From Symbiodinium natans (Eukaryota > Sar > Dinophyceae > Suessiales > Symbiodiniaceae), in the NCBI GenBank assembly GCA_905221605.1, contig CAJNDS010000015.1:215001-255604 (forward strand): 40,604 bases of DNA, written 5' to 3'. The notes beneath the pieces are model-generated. The model saw only the letters and a program-made list of their open reading frames with translations. It was not told the DNA's origin and searched no databases. The position numbers and the translations under genes are program-made. Below are positions 1 through 10,330 of the stretch, in pieces. The number at the start of each line of letters is the position of its first letter. Within the stretch, counting starts at the first letter, position 1.

Positions 1-1591
1 AACCGAACTTCAGCACAAGGTCGCCCGCCACGAGCGACAGGCACCAGCGACGCGCACAGGTCCGCCTTCTTCGAGGCGGGTAGAATTCCCAGGTCCACCC
101 TGCATCGGCGGGCATTGGGCTCTGGCCCATTTCGCCCAGCAGCGGTTTCTGCTCCCACATTGCTTTTAGGTATCGGGGCGCCTTATAAGAACGGTACCCA
201 AACGGTGTTTATTGGAAGAGGGTTGGTTGCAGGCACTACAGAATACCAAAGCCAAAATCAAAGCCCTCAGCCCCCAAGCCCGATGCCCGGCAGTGCGTAA
301 TTATGCGTGACTCGCTGGGAGCATTCAGTGGGAAGGCCAACGCAGGCCGCCACGTGGAGCTCGCAAAAGCAGCGTGCGCCTTTCAACGCCGCGGCCTCAT
401 GCATTGCTGAATTCCCAGATTTGTTTGTTTCGTGGACCAAAAGATCGGGCTGGCGTTCGTCACGCTGTTGACAAGCAGGAGCGCAGTACAGTGCGGATCA
501 TGTGCAAGCACATGTATATGGAAGTGCCATTCGAGGTTGCTCAGGGCTTGGGTTGTGCTGAATTCTATGGCGAATGCAGGCCTTCGCCAAAGCGGAGCCA
601 AAGGAGGAGGATGCCCAACCGCAGGCGAGCTGCCAGAGAGGGAGAGAGAGAGAGGCGACAGTCTCAAACACAAACGGAAATGCGAAGATGCGAAGCAGAG
701 AGGAGGGCAGAGAGGAGGGCCAGTGTCCGAGATAAGGGCCTCAGGGGCAGCAGTGTTGGGGCATATGGGGGGGGGGGGGAGATTCAGAAGCGCCACACAC
801 CACTGCAGTTCTTCGGACAGCAACAGAGCGGTCCCGAATACCGGGGCGGGCGCCGAAGCCTGGGGGCTTGCCCCCATGCCCCCCAGAAAGAAAGAAAGAA
901 TCGCTGTCCTTCGGCCCCCGTGGGAGCACACACTAACACACACACACTCGAGGTAAAATCTGTGGAGCCTATATGGGGACATTGGTGGTTAGATCTTTTC
1001 GGGGAAGCCGCTCCACACCTCGAGTTGTCCACAAACAAACAGATCGCGAAGGAAGGAAGCAAGAGGGAGGGAGTGCCTGGATGAGCATAATTGCGGTCCC
1101 ACTGACACCAGGACAGGCATGAGGAAGGACACATAAGAAGACCACCTCATGGAAGACCTATATGGGTGGAGGGCATTGGGCGCTGTAAATGTACATGCCG
1201 GTCATGCGACGCCGACAGCGCCTTCTAAGACCGACCATAAACAGGCTGAGCCTATAAGGGTGGAAGAAAACTCAATCCGAGCCAACGAAATAAGGAGAGC
1301 AACAAACAAGAGTAAGAAGCAGAAGAAGAGATCAATTGCATTGCAGTCTCGGCTCCAGCGCCTCAAGCAAAGCCTCGTTCCCCCTGGCCTCCATCCTTCG
1401 CCTTGGGTCGTGCCCAGTCGCTGTTGGGCCCCTCAACTACGCAAAAACCCCTCGGCCCAGAACGCCACAAAAAGCTCTAAGGGAGTAGTGCTCTTGAATC
1501 AGAAAATGGGTAGCGTTCAAAATTCGCGTGTCTGCTCAGTGACTTTAATTTACCTTAATGGGTTTGGTCGGTCTTTTTGCATGTCTTTGCC

Positions 1592-2311
1592 ATGAGGCGT
1601 CACCGAGGGAGTTCTGCTAAAACCCCATTGTGGCGCTAGGAAAACGCTAGGTTCGCGGTAGGTAAAATCAACAAACTATATATTTCGCATGTCACCACTA
1701 AGCGAACCCAACAGAGATTGATTGAGAAGGCCCAGGCGCACCACCGGAAATATGCGTACAACTCTTGGGGTTGTGTAAAAGTAAAGCCCCGCGCCTCTTC
1801 GTTATGAATTGGCGGGGCCCCTGTTGCCAGGATAGAGGTTGTTCTAGGAAAAAAGATGACAAGAAAGAAACGATAATGTTGTTCTATTTGGTACATTTGC
1901 TGCTACTGGCTTGTTAAGGCTTGTTGGTGTCGTCCATCACGTAGTATTCAGAGATCTTGGAAAATCCGGCACAGTGTTTTGCGCTAGCGCCGCGCTAGCA
2001 CGGCGCTAGCAAAATGTCAACGCAACCTCCCCCGGCAGACCATGGCCCATTCCTCCTCGAGCAGACCGCACCGAGTAACACCATAGAACCGAGAGCGCCA
2101 TGCTTGCTGGAGCTCGGGCCCCACTCCAGCAGTAGCAGTAACGCTAGCAGTTCTTGTGACGACTCGTCCGACAGCAGCACCTGAAAAATAGTCCGCGCTA
2201 GCACCCTTTCCAGGAAATCGTGCTTGGATCCTTCAATTGTCGCGTTTGCTACTCCATCCCAATCAGCTTCTTTTTCCTTCGGGACATAAGGCGTCGCCGA
2301 GGGAGTTCCGC
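1592..2311. repeat. Dispersed 26-base motif, two copies
   Basis: ATGAGGCGTCACCGAGGGAG (1592) and ATAAGGCGTCGCCGAGGGAG (2286), each followed by TTCTGC or TTCCGC, are clear copies of one sequence in the same orientation. Confidence 0.8.
1983..2202. repeat. GCTAGC palindrome cluster
   Basis: GCTAGC occurs at 1983, 1994 and 2005, exactly 11 bases apart as GCGCTAGCNNN units, and again at 2143 and 2197. Confidence 0.9.
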
Positions 2312-2565
2312 ATTGAGGTCAATTTCGGGAACAAGTATTTTGACAACAACCCAAATACATCCTGACTAAATATAGAGCGAACATATCGTGCTATGTCGCT
2401 TAAGCGGATTTCCTTCAGAGTTCCAAGATCAGTAAAAAGCGCTGCCGAGTACCCCTTGGGGTATTGTGTGAGGACTCCGTGGGCCGAACACATGACAAAG
2501 TATTTCAGTACCTTGTTTTTGCTCGGAAGGCTTGGACGACGTGGCCGAAGGAGGAGGCCGGGCAT
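2263..2565 (-). CDS. Weak - strand coding candidate
   Basis: A 100-codon ORF includes CSAHGVLTQYPKGYSAALFT and DLGTLKEIRLSDIARYVRSI with protein-like composition. Its C-terminal codons overlap a dispersed repeat motif (2286-2311) also seen at 1592-1617, which argues for a repeat-derived reading frame. No family recognised. Confidence 0.25.
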   Translation of the reverse strand: MPGLLLRPRRPSLPSKNKVLKYFVMCSAHGVLTQYPKGYSAALFTDLGTLKEIRLSDIARYVRSIFSQDVFGLLSKYLFPKLTSMRNSLGDALCPEGKRS

Positions 2566-2618
2566 GACGAAGGTTCATCCGCCTTGGTGTGGCCCGTGTG
2601 AAGATTGTATGTTGCCGC

Positions 2619-2690
2619 GCCTCTCTCTCGCGCTCTCTCTGGCTCTCTCTCTCTCTCTCTCTCCCTGTCTCTCCCTCTCCCTCTCTGTGC
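2619..2690. repeat. CT microsatellite
   Basis: An almost pure CT/CTCC tract. It creates Arg/Glu-rich and Ser/Leu-rich ORFs on the two strands that are not real. Confidence 0.95.
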
Positions 2691-3601
2691 GCGTGCATGC
2701 CGGTGGATGCGTAAGCTGCCTTGAGAGATGGGCGCTTGACTGTACGGTTCGCCTGTACCCAATCAGCTTTTGTGCAGATGCTTTACGAATCGCAGCGTCG
2801 CTTGTGACTTGCTATCTTGGCAGGGGCAGAAGCTGTTTGCACCACTCGCGGTGTGAGGTTGACTACGGCGCTGATGACGAGGAGGACGACGGACGTTGGG
2901 ATGGGGCGTAGAGCCCAGAAAGGTCAAGCAAAGACGTCGGGCGCTGTTTCTTTGTCCATGCACCTTTACCATGTCACTTTTGCACTTGGACTGGGCTCCT
3001 ACAGGGGAAAAGGCCCAGGACCTCAGGTTCTGGCACCAACAAGTTGCATGACTTGGAGAACCATACCATCCATCCACCAACTAGCTCAAACGCTGCGGGA
3101 GACCCTGAACTGTCCGTATGCCTGTACCTCTTTGTCCTAACGCGGGCAACACAAGTAAGACCTGTTATGCAATGCGCAAACCCTTGCTGCACGGCCGTCG
3201 GTGGCATTTCATGCTTGTGAAGGCCTTGTCCTGCCTTGTCGGTGGGAGTGTGGGGAGGAGAGGGGGCCCGGGGCGTGATACAAGCCCGGAGTATCTGGCC
3301 TCTGTCAAATCTGAAAACCAATGTTTACTTCCGTGGAGCACATGCGAGATGTATTCATGGCACGGTGCAAGCGCAGCTGCCTTCCCAACCTTGGCAAAAC
3401 TGCCTACTGCGTCGTGCGAGCAGTGCGGCGGCTAGACAACCACCGTAATCAACAATCAACTCTTATCCCCAGACATGAGGCTCGCATAGAAACGGTGGAA
3501 CGGCTCCCCGGCGCACAGGATGCGGGCCAGAACCCAGGAAAAAGGAGACAGCCCAAGTTGCCGCCAGCGCCTCAGAGACCCCGAGCTTGAGGTCCCAGGA
3601 C

Positions 3602-3708
3602 CCTGATTACTACATCCCCCTTCTTGGGAACCTTTTTTTTTGTTTTTATAAAACCCAAGAGGATACTAAAAAAATGCTTTTATTAAGGTTCTAGGGGGAG
3701 TATAGGAT
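3602..3708. mobile_element. Inverted-repeat element, family D, abutting an exon
   Basis: Left end TGATTACTACATCCCCCTTC, right end TTAAGGTTCTAGGGGGAGTA TAGGA. The reverse complement of the right end resembles the left. Interior AAACCCAAGAGGA is shared with 18578-18693. Its right end supplies the TATAG acceptor used by exon 3706. Confidence 0.7.
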
Positions 3709-3825
3709 TGGCGACATTGGGGTTCAAGGATGTGAGGGCCAATACCTTGTGTCGACCGACTTCCTGCGTTTTCTGAGGCCCGGCAAGGGCTGGGAGATGT
3801 ATGACGACAACGGTGTTTCCTGGTG
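3706..3825 (+). CDS. Aromatic-rich exon, unidentified protein
   Basis: Encodes IGDIGVQGCEGQYLVSTDFL then RFLRPGKGWEMYDDNGVSWW. Gly, Trp and Tyr spacing looks like a small folded repeat, and codon use is unlike the flanks. The acceptor TATAG lies at the very end of an inverted-repeat element (3602-3708). A GC donor at 3826 splits the last Trp codon and joins in phase to 4075. No family was recognised. Confidence 0.6.
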
Positions 3826-4074
3826 GCAAGCTCCGGCCTGTTTTCATGTTAGCATTGGCTGCATGCAACTCGGATGAGTGATGAAGCGCTGCTGAAATTT
3901 TCAAAGCCATGGCCTGAAACGTACCCTTTTCTTGCTCTCGCTACTTGCTTGCCTTGGCTATTCGGGGGGCGTGCTGTGCAGGCCACTGCGAGTAAGGGTG
4001 TGTTGGGAGTGTCGCAGTTGGAGGTTCTGAGATGTGTGTGACCATGTTGGTCAAGGCTTGCTTTGGCCCTGCAG

Positions 4075-4120
4075 GTACTACGAAGGTCCAAAGGGCAAGT
4101 GGTGGTTGCAGGAAGGCGAG
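4075..4120 (+). CDS. Aromatic-rich exon continued
   Basis: After TG|G it encodes YYEGPKGKWWLQEG, so the join reads SWW-YYEGPKGKWW. Acceptor CCTGCAG; the 3' end is approximate. Together the two exons give a Trp/Tyr-rich motif that could repeat elsewhere in the protein. Function unknown. Confidence 0.55.
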
Positions 4121-5606
4121 TCAGTGCAGCAGCCCAATGGGACCGGGAGTCAAAAAGAGGGCTGATCTCAGTCGCCGTGCAGAGCATAGCCCTAAACTCT
4201 AAACATATTTTAAGGACCTTCCGAAGATGGTGAAAGGAAAGCTGAGGTCGCCCTGAGGCCCCCTCAGCACAAGCTAAGGCCGCAGCCCTGGGAAGAGGGT
4301 GAGAACGGCACCGAAGATTCCTGAGGATGGGCCCTTTCCTTCGCAAACGTGCGGTTCTCTGTAGCCCTCAGCCTCATGCTGCCTCAAGCCGACAGCCGAA
4401 AGCTCCAAAATGTCCCTATGCAGCGATTGATTTAGTATAGCCTATGTTAGTAGATCTAACTAGATAGCTGCTGCATGCTGCTGCTGATCATTTTGCACTT
4501 GTCAGGGTTCAGGGGTTGTCCATTCCTGTGTCGGCAGCATACGGGAAGCTCGGCCAGTTAGGCCAGGTTTTGCTTGTCCCTATGGATTAGGCTCCCCAAA
4601 AAAGCCACGACGTGCAGGACCAATCGCTGCTCGTGGATCCAGGCCGTTTTTGCACGGGGATTCGGTTTTAACTGGGGCCTGCTGTGCACGCCTTCGTTGT
4701 GTTGGCATGTATAGACGGAGGGTGCATAGGCTACAGAACCATCACCTGTTGCTTTTAATGGAGCTGGCGTAGAACCAATCTCCTACAGTGGGGCTTCCCA
4801 TGTTCAGGGTTAGCAGCGGGCACAGAGCTGGGATTGAAATAAGAAGCCAGTGTCGGTATCCTTTACATGTTGCTTACTCATGCCAGCAGCTACCGGATAT
4901 ACGGAGGCAAGGGTTGATGGCGCCCTCATGTTCCGGCTCAGCCCTTGCATTTTAGGGGCCATAGCTTTCAGCGGCCATGTCGCAAGCGGCAGCAGGCTTC
5001 AGGGCACAGGACCTCAAGAGACATTTTGGGCTCTGTTGCGTACATGGCATCGCATGTAAGAGCACCGATGCTGCTCCCTGCCGTGGGTTTTGCGGCTTGT
5101 GTGAGGATGAGTTTTTTGAGCTGCATCGACGGCTTGGAGAGCAATGGCCTCATACAACTAACTATCTGCAAGTCTTGTGAGAATGCTGCGGGCGCATGCC
5201 CTTCATAAGGTGCTATGCGGCTGAGATCTCGAAATGGAAGAGGGCCGCGGGGGTGCTTCAGCCCCAAAACCGTGAGAAGAAAGATGATCTCATGGAATCC
5301 TCCCCGTGCTTTTCCGTGATGTGGGCGTTTGAGCCGGACATTTTTCTCTCTCTCGAGATCAGCCTACAAAAAGCCCACGATCACCCTTTGTCGCTATCTT
5401 GGGGTTGTTCACTCTAAGGTGCCATCTCCGGTGCCATCTCCGGATGCATGGGGCGCGTCATCAGTTTCGCACAGCTTCGTGACTGCAAATATGTACGACA
5501 TGGTGGCACTGTATGGCACTTGAAAAAACTTGCATTGCTCACCATATGCTCCATTAATCTTTGTCCTGCTGCCGTTCGTTCAGTGTTTTGCTGAGGCATT
5601 GGTGCG

Positions 5607-5900
5607 CTAGCATGCAGAGGCCGAATCGGAGCCGTGGGGTGGCTCTGGTTCTGAATAGGTGACTGTGGATGGCACGTTCGGGTTCATCAATCCCCTTGCA
5701 AGGTCATGAGGTATTGGCTTCAAGTGCTCCTCACCTTGTGTGGCTAAACTAATACTGACAGAGTCTATCTGGGTTGGACTGCCCCACCCCCTGCTGCTCA
5801 TGTTTTTAATTTCAAGGGCAAGCTTGCGAGGAAGGCTGTGCCGTGTGATCCCCATGGGCATTGAGGGCGAGACAGGGGGTTCAATCGCCATTCTTTCCAC
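5607..5900 (-). CDS. Weak - strand coding candidate
   Basis: A 97-codon ORF starting MERMAIEPPVSPSMPMGITR and ending EPEPPHGSDSASAC has balanced, protein-like composition, without splice or homology support. Listed only because the interval otherwise holds nothing. Confidence 0.2.
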   Translation of the reverse strand: MERMAIEPPVSPSMPMGITRHSLPRKLALEIKNMSSRGWGSPTQIDSVSISLATQGEEHLKPIPHDLARGLMNPNVPSTVTYSEPEPPHGSDSASAC

Positions 5901-5904
5901 CCAA

Positions 5905-6453
5905 CCCTAAACCCGACACCCTAAACCCTGAACAAGCATGGACCCCGTGATATATCCGTATGTGCTGTCCTAAAGGGATGCAAGAGCGGTTCGAGACAAG
6001 CCTTCTTGTGACGTTCCGGCTTTCGGGTCCTCTGGCCACGAGTGAATCCTGGGGCGTTATGCATCTTATGGCTCGCTGCCTGGCTTAGCCTTCGAACAGC
6101 ATGACGCGCGAAAAGAGCGGGTTCGGAGCACTCGGTGTAAACATGTGCACCAACTCCAGCCTTGCAAGTGCCCTCCCGGGTTCGTGTACCGGGGAGGACG
6201 GTGCAAGGCTTGAAAACCTTCAGAACATCGTGCTTATCATGTTGAATCCCTGCTGCGTGGTTCATCCAGCTATGCGGGTTTCAGCGAAAGCCTAAACCCT
6301 GTCTGCAGGTCGCAAAGTCAACAGCCAGACGTCCCTCTCGCTGTGCCCGGCCCTGCCTGAACTCACGTGCCCCAGCTGAAAACAACATAATAATGTGATT
6401 GAAAACCCTAAACCATAAACCCTACAACCTACACCCTAAGCCCTAAACCTTAA
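5905..6453 (-). repeat. Scattered short CCCTAAA-type units
   Basis: Short runs at 5905-5933, 6289-6300 and 6402-6453, heavily diverged. No gene was recognised between them. Confidence 0.8.
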
Positions 6454-6598
6454 TGTAATAGTTTATTTGGAGTTTTGCAATGTTTGCAAACCAAAATAAA
6501 ATCTAGCGGCCCAGAGCCTGGGCATTCAAATGACTCTGTCATGCTGGTCGACGCACCAAGGCCCGGCCTGCAAATCTAGAGAAAGGGTTTAGGCAAAA

Positions 6599-6671
6599 GG
6601 GTTTAGGGTTTAGGGTTTAGGGTTTAGGGTTTAGGGTTTAGGGTTCAGGGTTTAGGGTTTAGGGTTTAGAG
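6599..6671 (+). repeat. Telomere-like TTTAGGG array
   Basis: About ten TTTAGGG units with one TTCAGGG variant. It is followed by a short inverted repeat and then by CCCTAAA-type units. Confidence 0.97.
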
Positions 6672-6719
6672 TTTTGAAGCTTTCAACCCTATAAAGCCTC
6701 TTTTTTGAAGCTTCAAAAC
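6671..6719. repeat. Short inverted repeat at a telomere-repeat strand switch
   Basis: GTTTTGAAGC (6671-6680) and GCTTCAAAAC (6710-6719) are exact reverse complements. G-strand telomere units lie to the left and degenerate C-strand units to the right (to about 6753). Confidence 0.9.
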
Positions 6720-8699
6720 CCTAATAACGCTAAACCCAAAACCCTGAACCCTAGACTTTGTCTACAAGGATTTTTCGTGGGCGCAGTCGGCCGTCTAGGA
6801 GTTTGTCGGTCTTGGGTCTTCACGTTTTTGTTGGGGGCGGGTGTGCACACTCACGCCCGGTGCCGCTGTGAATTTAGACTCAAGCCCCGTTGGTGGATGC
6901 TTTAGAGTTGTTACAAATGCAACTCCTTCTAGAGGTGAGGTGAGGTGAGGGTCGACCGAGGCACGAGCCTGGCCTAACAAAAAGGCGGCCCCTCCGGCAC
7001 AAGGCTTAAGAGGCCAGCCCCAACAACGCACGACACGACAACCACAGAACAAAAAGCAACAGCAACGCGAAACGAACGAGACAACGCAACGCTCTGCGGA
7101 CCTCCATGGTTACCAACGCTCGCACCGCTCGCACCGCTACCGCGTAGCTTACCACCGCGAGCACCGCTCGCACTTCTACCACGCCGCCCACGATCGTCAC
7201 GTTGCCACCGGGTGTGCCTGCCATCGGAACTGCTACCCCCACGACTCCGGCACCGCCAGTGTCTGCGGCCAGAGCGAGAGCGTCGGCGCCCGGGGTAGAC
7301 CCTACCCGGCCCAACCCCCGCCTTGCTCACGTCTCCCATCCCATCCCAAACTGCTGCCATCCGTCTGTGCAAGTGCCGGGTCCGCATCGCCCTGCTGCCA
7401 AACTAGGCTCCGAGCTCCGAACCAGAATTGAATTTGAAAAGGGGCCCATAGGGGCCCCACGGCCTCTTATTTCCAACCATCGCAGAATAAGTGAATCCCC
7501 TCCAGAAATAGACCTCCAGATGCTCAAAGACTGCAACGACCCCCAACCCATGATTGAGTTGTACCCAAAGTCCAAGGAATGTACACATAACATCATACAC
7601 CCAGGCACTGCCGCTCTAGCGCCACAGAGGGGGAAGAAGGGAGTGCTCGTCGAACCCTCAACCTGAGGATCTAAGTCTAAGTGCCGTCCCGGAGGTCCAC
7701 CCAACTTCCAACCCCAGCCCCTCCGCAAGCCAGCGCTAGTCTGCGGGGAAAGCAACTCCTTCTAGAAAGATGAAGCAAAAGAAGCCCTCATTCAGAACAT
7801 CCTCAAGCATGGCCCCATACTTCCAGGTATGCAGAATGCCCACGCGGAGAACCGGAATCCATCGACAACGATGCCTCTTGGTCTCTAAGCTTGGAGTCAC
7901 AGATTGAAGGCGGATTTGTTGCTCAGATGCTGCTGACGTGGAATTCGAGCTGAGAGTTTGGGACTGCTGCTGTGCAAGAAAGTAAGGACACATCCGAGTA
8001 TGGTGGCGAAAAGCAGACGCAGACCTTTGGCACTGCATCTCTCCCCGTGGCGAGGTGCGAGAAGTCGGCTTCAAGCCTATATGACATCCGACTCAAAAAA
8101 TCGTGCATTGGATAAAGGTTCGTTGTGATGTAGAGGCTAGTGGCGAAACTGCATTCTACCAAGCCGCCATATTTTTCTGGTTGTTAAGTGCTGACTTCTC
8201 CAATCTTCTCCACATGTACTATGCTCGTGCTCTATGTGCTCTTGTGTGTGAAGTTTCGTGCCGCGCAGTTGAAGCAACACTTGCAGGGTGCATCAGCCCC
8301 ACGCCCACTGGAGCAAGAGTTCGCTGCTTGGCAGAGACGCTGCTAAAATCTGCCAAATGCACTGAAGTGAAGGTGTTGAGCATACGTGATTGTCCATGCG
8401 TGGTGGGTGCATGAGGGCCGGGGTTCAATGTTTCAGATATGCACGGCGCCAACCCTTACCCTTGTCGCTCACGAGTTGCCCTGCAATGCCAAGTGTAAGC
8501 GCGTGGCCAAGGCAGCGCCGAATCTCCAGGCGGACCAGTGTCACCACGGCCGCGGCAACCAGGGACAAGGAGAGATGCGCCTGAAACAAAAAGCCCGCAG
8601 ATAGTATGGCCATTGCATATTGGTCGTGTTTGCATAGGCATGGAGTTGGAGCGCGGCGCGTTCTTACCCGTGTACTCCTCGGCACTTTTCGGCTGGAAA

Positions 8700-9020
8700 C
8701 CTATTTTTTTCGGGAGGTTTTTCATTTTCCGAGACCTTAGTCACCTGAAGTTTTTGAGGCCCTTTCCAAAGCGCGTTTTTTGCGGGTTTTCGCTTTTGGA
8801 CATTTTTGCGCTGTTTGCCGCGCGTTTCTTCGGGTTTTTGCTGGGTTTTGCTTTTTGCAGTGTTTTTACTTGTAATTTGTATTTCTCGTGGTTCTCTGTC
8901 GTTTTTCTTTAAGCCTTTTCCGCAACGTGTTTTTCCGGGTTTTGGCTTTCAGCCACTTTTTTTGTATTGAATGTGCGTTTCTTTCGGGTTTTTGCTACTC
9001 TTCCTTGCTCTTCTACCTTT
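8700..9020 (+). repeat. T-rich, strand-asymmetric tract with a loose repeat
   Basis: Repeated forms of CGTTTYTTNCGGGTTTTNGCTTTT at irregular spacing. Very few A on this strand. The long ORF over it is Phe-rich and is explained by the composition. Confidence 0.75.
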
Positions 9021-9136
9021 TGTTCTGTCTTCACGACTTCACTTGTCTGCCAACGTTCCTGCCGTGTCCAAGGCCCAAACCCAGAACATGAAACCCTAAA
9101 CCCTTCAGTGTAAGCCCTACACCATGTCTCCTCGTG

Positions 9137-9304
9137 GAGCATCCATGCCCGCACCATCCGTCCGTGCTCGTCTTGCGTGCGAGTGGCAAGAGCATCCATG
9201 CCCGCACCATCCGCCCGTGCTCGTCTTGCGTGCGAGTGGCCAGTGGCCAGAGCATCCATGCTCGCACCATGATTCCGTCCGTGCTCGTCTTGCATGCGTG
9301 TGGC
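9137..9304. repeat. Three-copy minisatellite (about 53-60 bp unit)
   Basis: Units start GAGCATCCATGCCCGCACCA at 9137, 9190 and 9250 and contain CGTGCTCGTCTTGCGTGCG. The second unit has a 7-base duplication (AGTGGCC) and the third an ATGATT insertion. Confidence 0.95.
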
Positions 9305-9635
9305 TGCTTTGTGATTTTCAGTCTTGGTGCTAGTAGCTGCAAGCCCCAGCTACTTGCTTCTTTTGTTCTAAAGACAACCTGAACCGTACTGCTTCAGAAA
9401 GAAAAAAGCGACGCTTTCAGGCTTAGGGCTGGCGACTTCCAACTTTGGGGGTTGCCGTTGAACATGGAAGGCTTTCAAGTGGTGAATCCTAGACTACTTC
9501 ATTTTCGTGATCTCCACTTTCTAGAGACTTTGTTGCGGCGTTTTTCTGAAATATCCCCACTTCGGCCTGCAACCAAAGCAACATGCTTGTCCCATAGTTG
9601 CTTTTCGCTCCGCCCCCGGCAAGCCGCAAGCCGCC

Positions 9636-9761
9636 ATGCTGAAGTCTGCATCTGAGCGTCCGAGCTCGACTTCATTGCTGCGCAGCCAGGACCACACCCT
9701 CACCGACCTGAGCCGCTCGGGTCGGAGCGGAAGCCGCCATTCGACGCCGTGTCTTGGCTGA
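9636..9761 (+). CDS. Candidate N-terminal exon of the channel gene
   Basis: An ATG at 9636 opens a 41-codon Ser/Arg-rich stretch (MLKSASERPSSTSLLRSQDH at its start) that ends at a stop at 9759. The true exon probably ends before that stop. Basic, Ser-rich disordered N-termini are common in this channel class and the stretch lies 420 bases upstream of the S1 exon on the same strand. No splice join to S1 could be fixed, so it may be chance. Confidence 0.3.
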   Translation: MLKSASERPSSTSLLRSQDHTLTDLSRSGRSGSRHSTPCLG

Positions 9762-9919
9762 ATGACACGTGTGGAAGCATGATCGCCCTGATAACACATC
9801 AGAAGTGGGACTTGAACTTAGCTAAGCCAGTCAGTGCATTCAACTACTTCGGCAAATGTGGCCGGGTTAGACTAAAAGAAGCCGCTCGGGTTTGGGCTGT
9901 TCTTTTCGTGACCAAGTTA

Positions 9920-10330
9920 CCCTAAACCCTAAAATCCTAAACCCATCTAAACCCTAAGTTGCTTGAAGCCCTGTTGGAGGTTCCGGCGCTGTGCAGCTTG
10001 CTTCTCTGCGCTTCCCTTGAGACCAGGAGCCCAGATGCTCTGTAAGTTTTGGGGATGGGGATGTGCCAGATGGGCCTTTTGAGGTGAGGTAGGGCAGGTA
10101 GCGAGAATCAACTGTCAGGAGGGCGAATCCGATACTTGTGGGCCACCTGTCATGACAAGACAAAATATGTCCGAGTCCAGCTTCTTGCGAGCAAGGACGC
10201 AAGTCATACCAAGGACCTGTGCTCCATCGTTTTCGTGCTCCACGATGCCCTGCTTTTGCCACTCTACTTTTTTGGCTTGCAGAGGCGCACACTCATGCTC
10301 TGTAGGGTTCGGGTTTAGGGTTTAGGGTGA
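9920..10330. repeat. Short telomere-like blocks flanking the S1 exon
   Basis: 9920-9957 is CCCTAAA-type. 10305-10330 is TTTAGGG-type and lies inside the intron after S1. Confidence 0.88.
10181..10281 (+). CDS. Channel exon: S1
   Basis: Encodes ...ASHTKDLCSIVFVLHDALLL then PLYFFGLQ, a hydrophobic helix with an acidic residue in its middle and a Pro exit, typical of S1 in EAG-like channels. The acceptor is GAGTCCAG before 10181. The donor is GA at 10282, and the split Gln codon (CA|G) is completed by the next exon at 10523. Confidence 0.75.

Larger units (their letters stand above)
1..3600. other. No confident gene; low-complexity and repeats
   Basis: Contains purine-rich GAGAGAG (635-660), G-runs near 771, the GCTAGC cluster, the CT microsatellite and the dispersed 26-base motif. 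Long ORFs overlap on both strands at 374-1084 and look compositional. The first 110 bases are GC-rich and the - strand could be coding (VAGDLVLKF), without support. Positions 3321-3590 hold a basic + strand ORF (VEHMRDVFMARCKRSC) that might be a 5' exon of the aromatic-rich gene. Confidence 0.6.
4130..9130. other. No confident gene; spacer with telomere-like blocks
   Basis: Holds telomere-like runs, a GC-rich stretch at 6960-7330 that reads His/Arg/Tyr-rich on the + strand and Gly/Arg-rich on the - strand, and the T-rich tract. Position 5060-5180 has a possible short exon (CRGFCGLCEDEFFELHRRLG). None could be joined by phase-consistent splicing. Confidence 0.55.

Noticed and set aside
374-1084. 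Long overlapping ORFs on both strands
   Set aside because: Composition is driven by purine-rich and CA-rich low-complexity DNA. Both strands are open at once, and no family resemblance or splice pattern was seen.
2393-2911. ORFs over the CT microsatellite
   Set aside because: The Ser/Leu and Arg/Glu runs are direct translations of the CT/AG repeat.
8538-8912. Phe-rich 124-codon ORF resembling a membrane protein
   Set aside because: Explained by the T-rich tract; hydrophobicity comes from TTT/TTC codons and there is no regular helix pattern.
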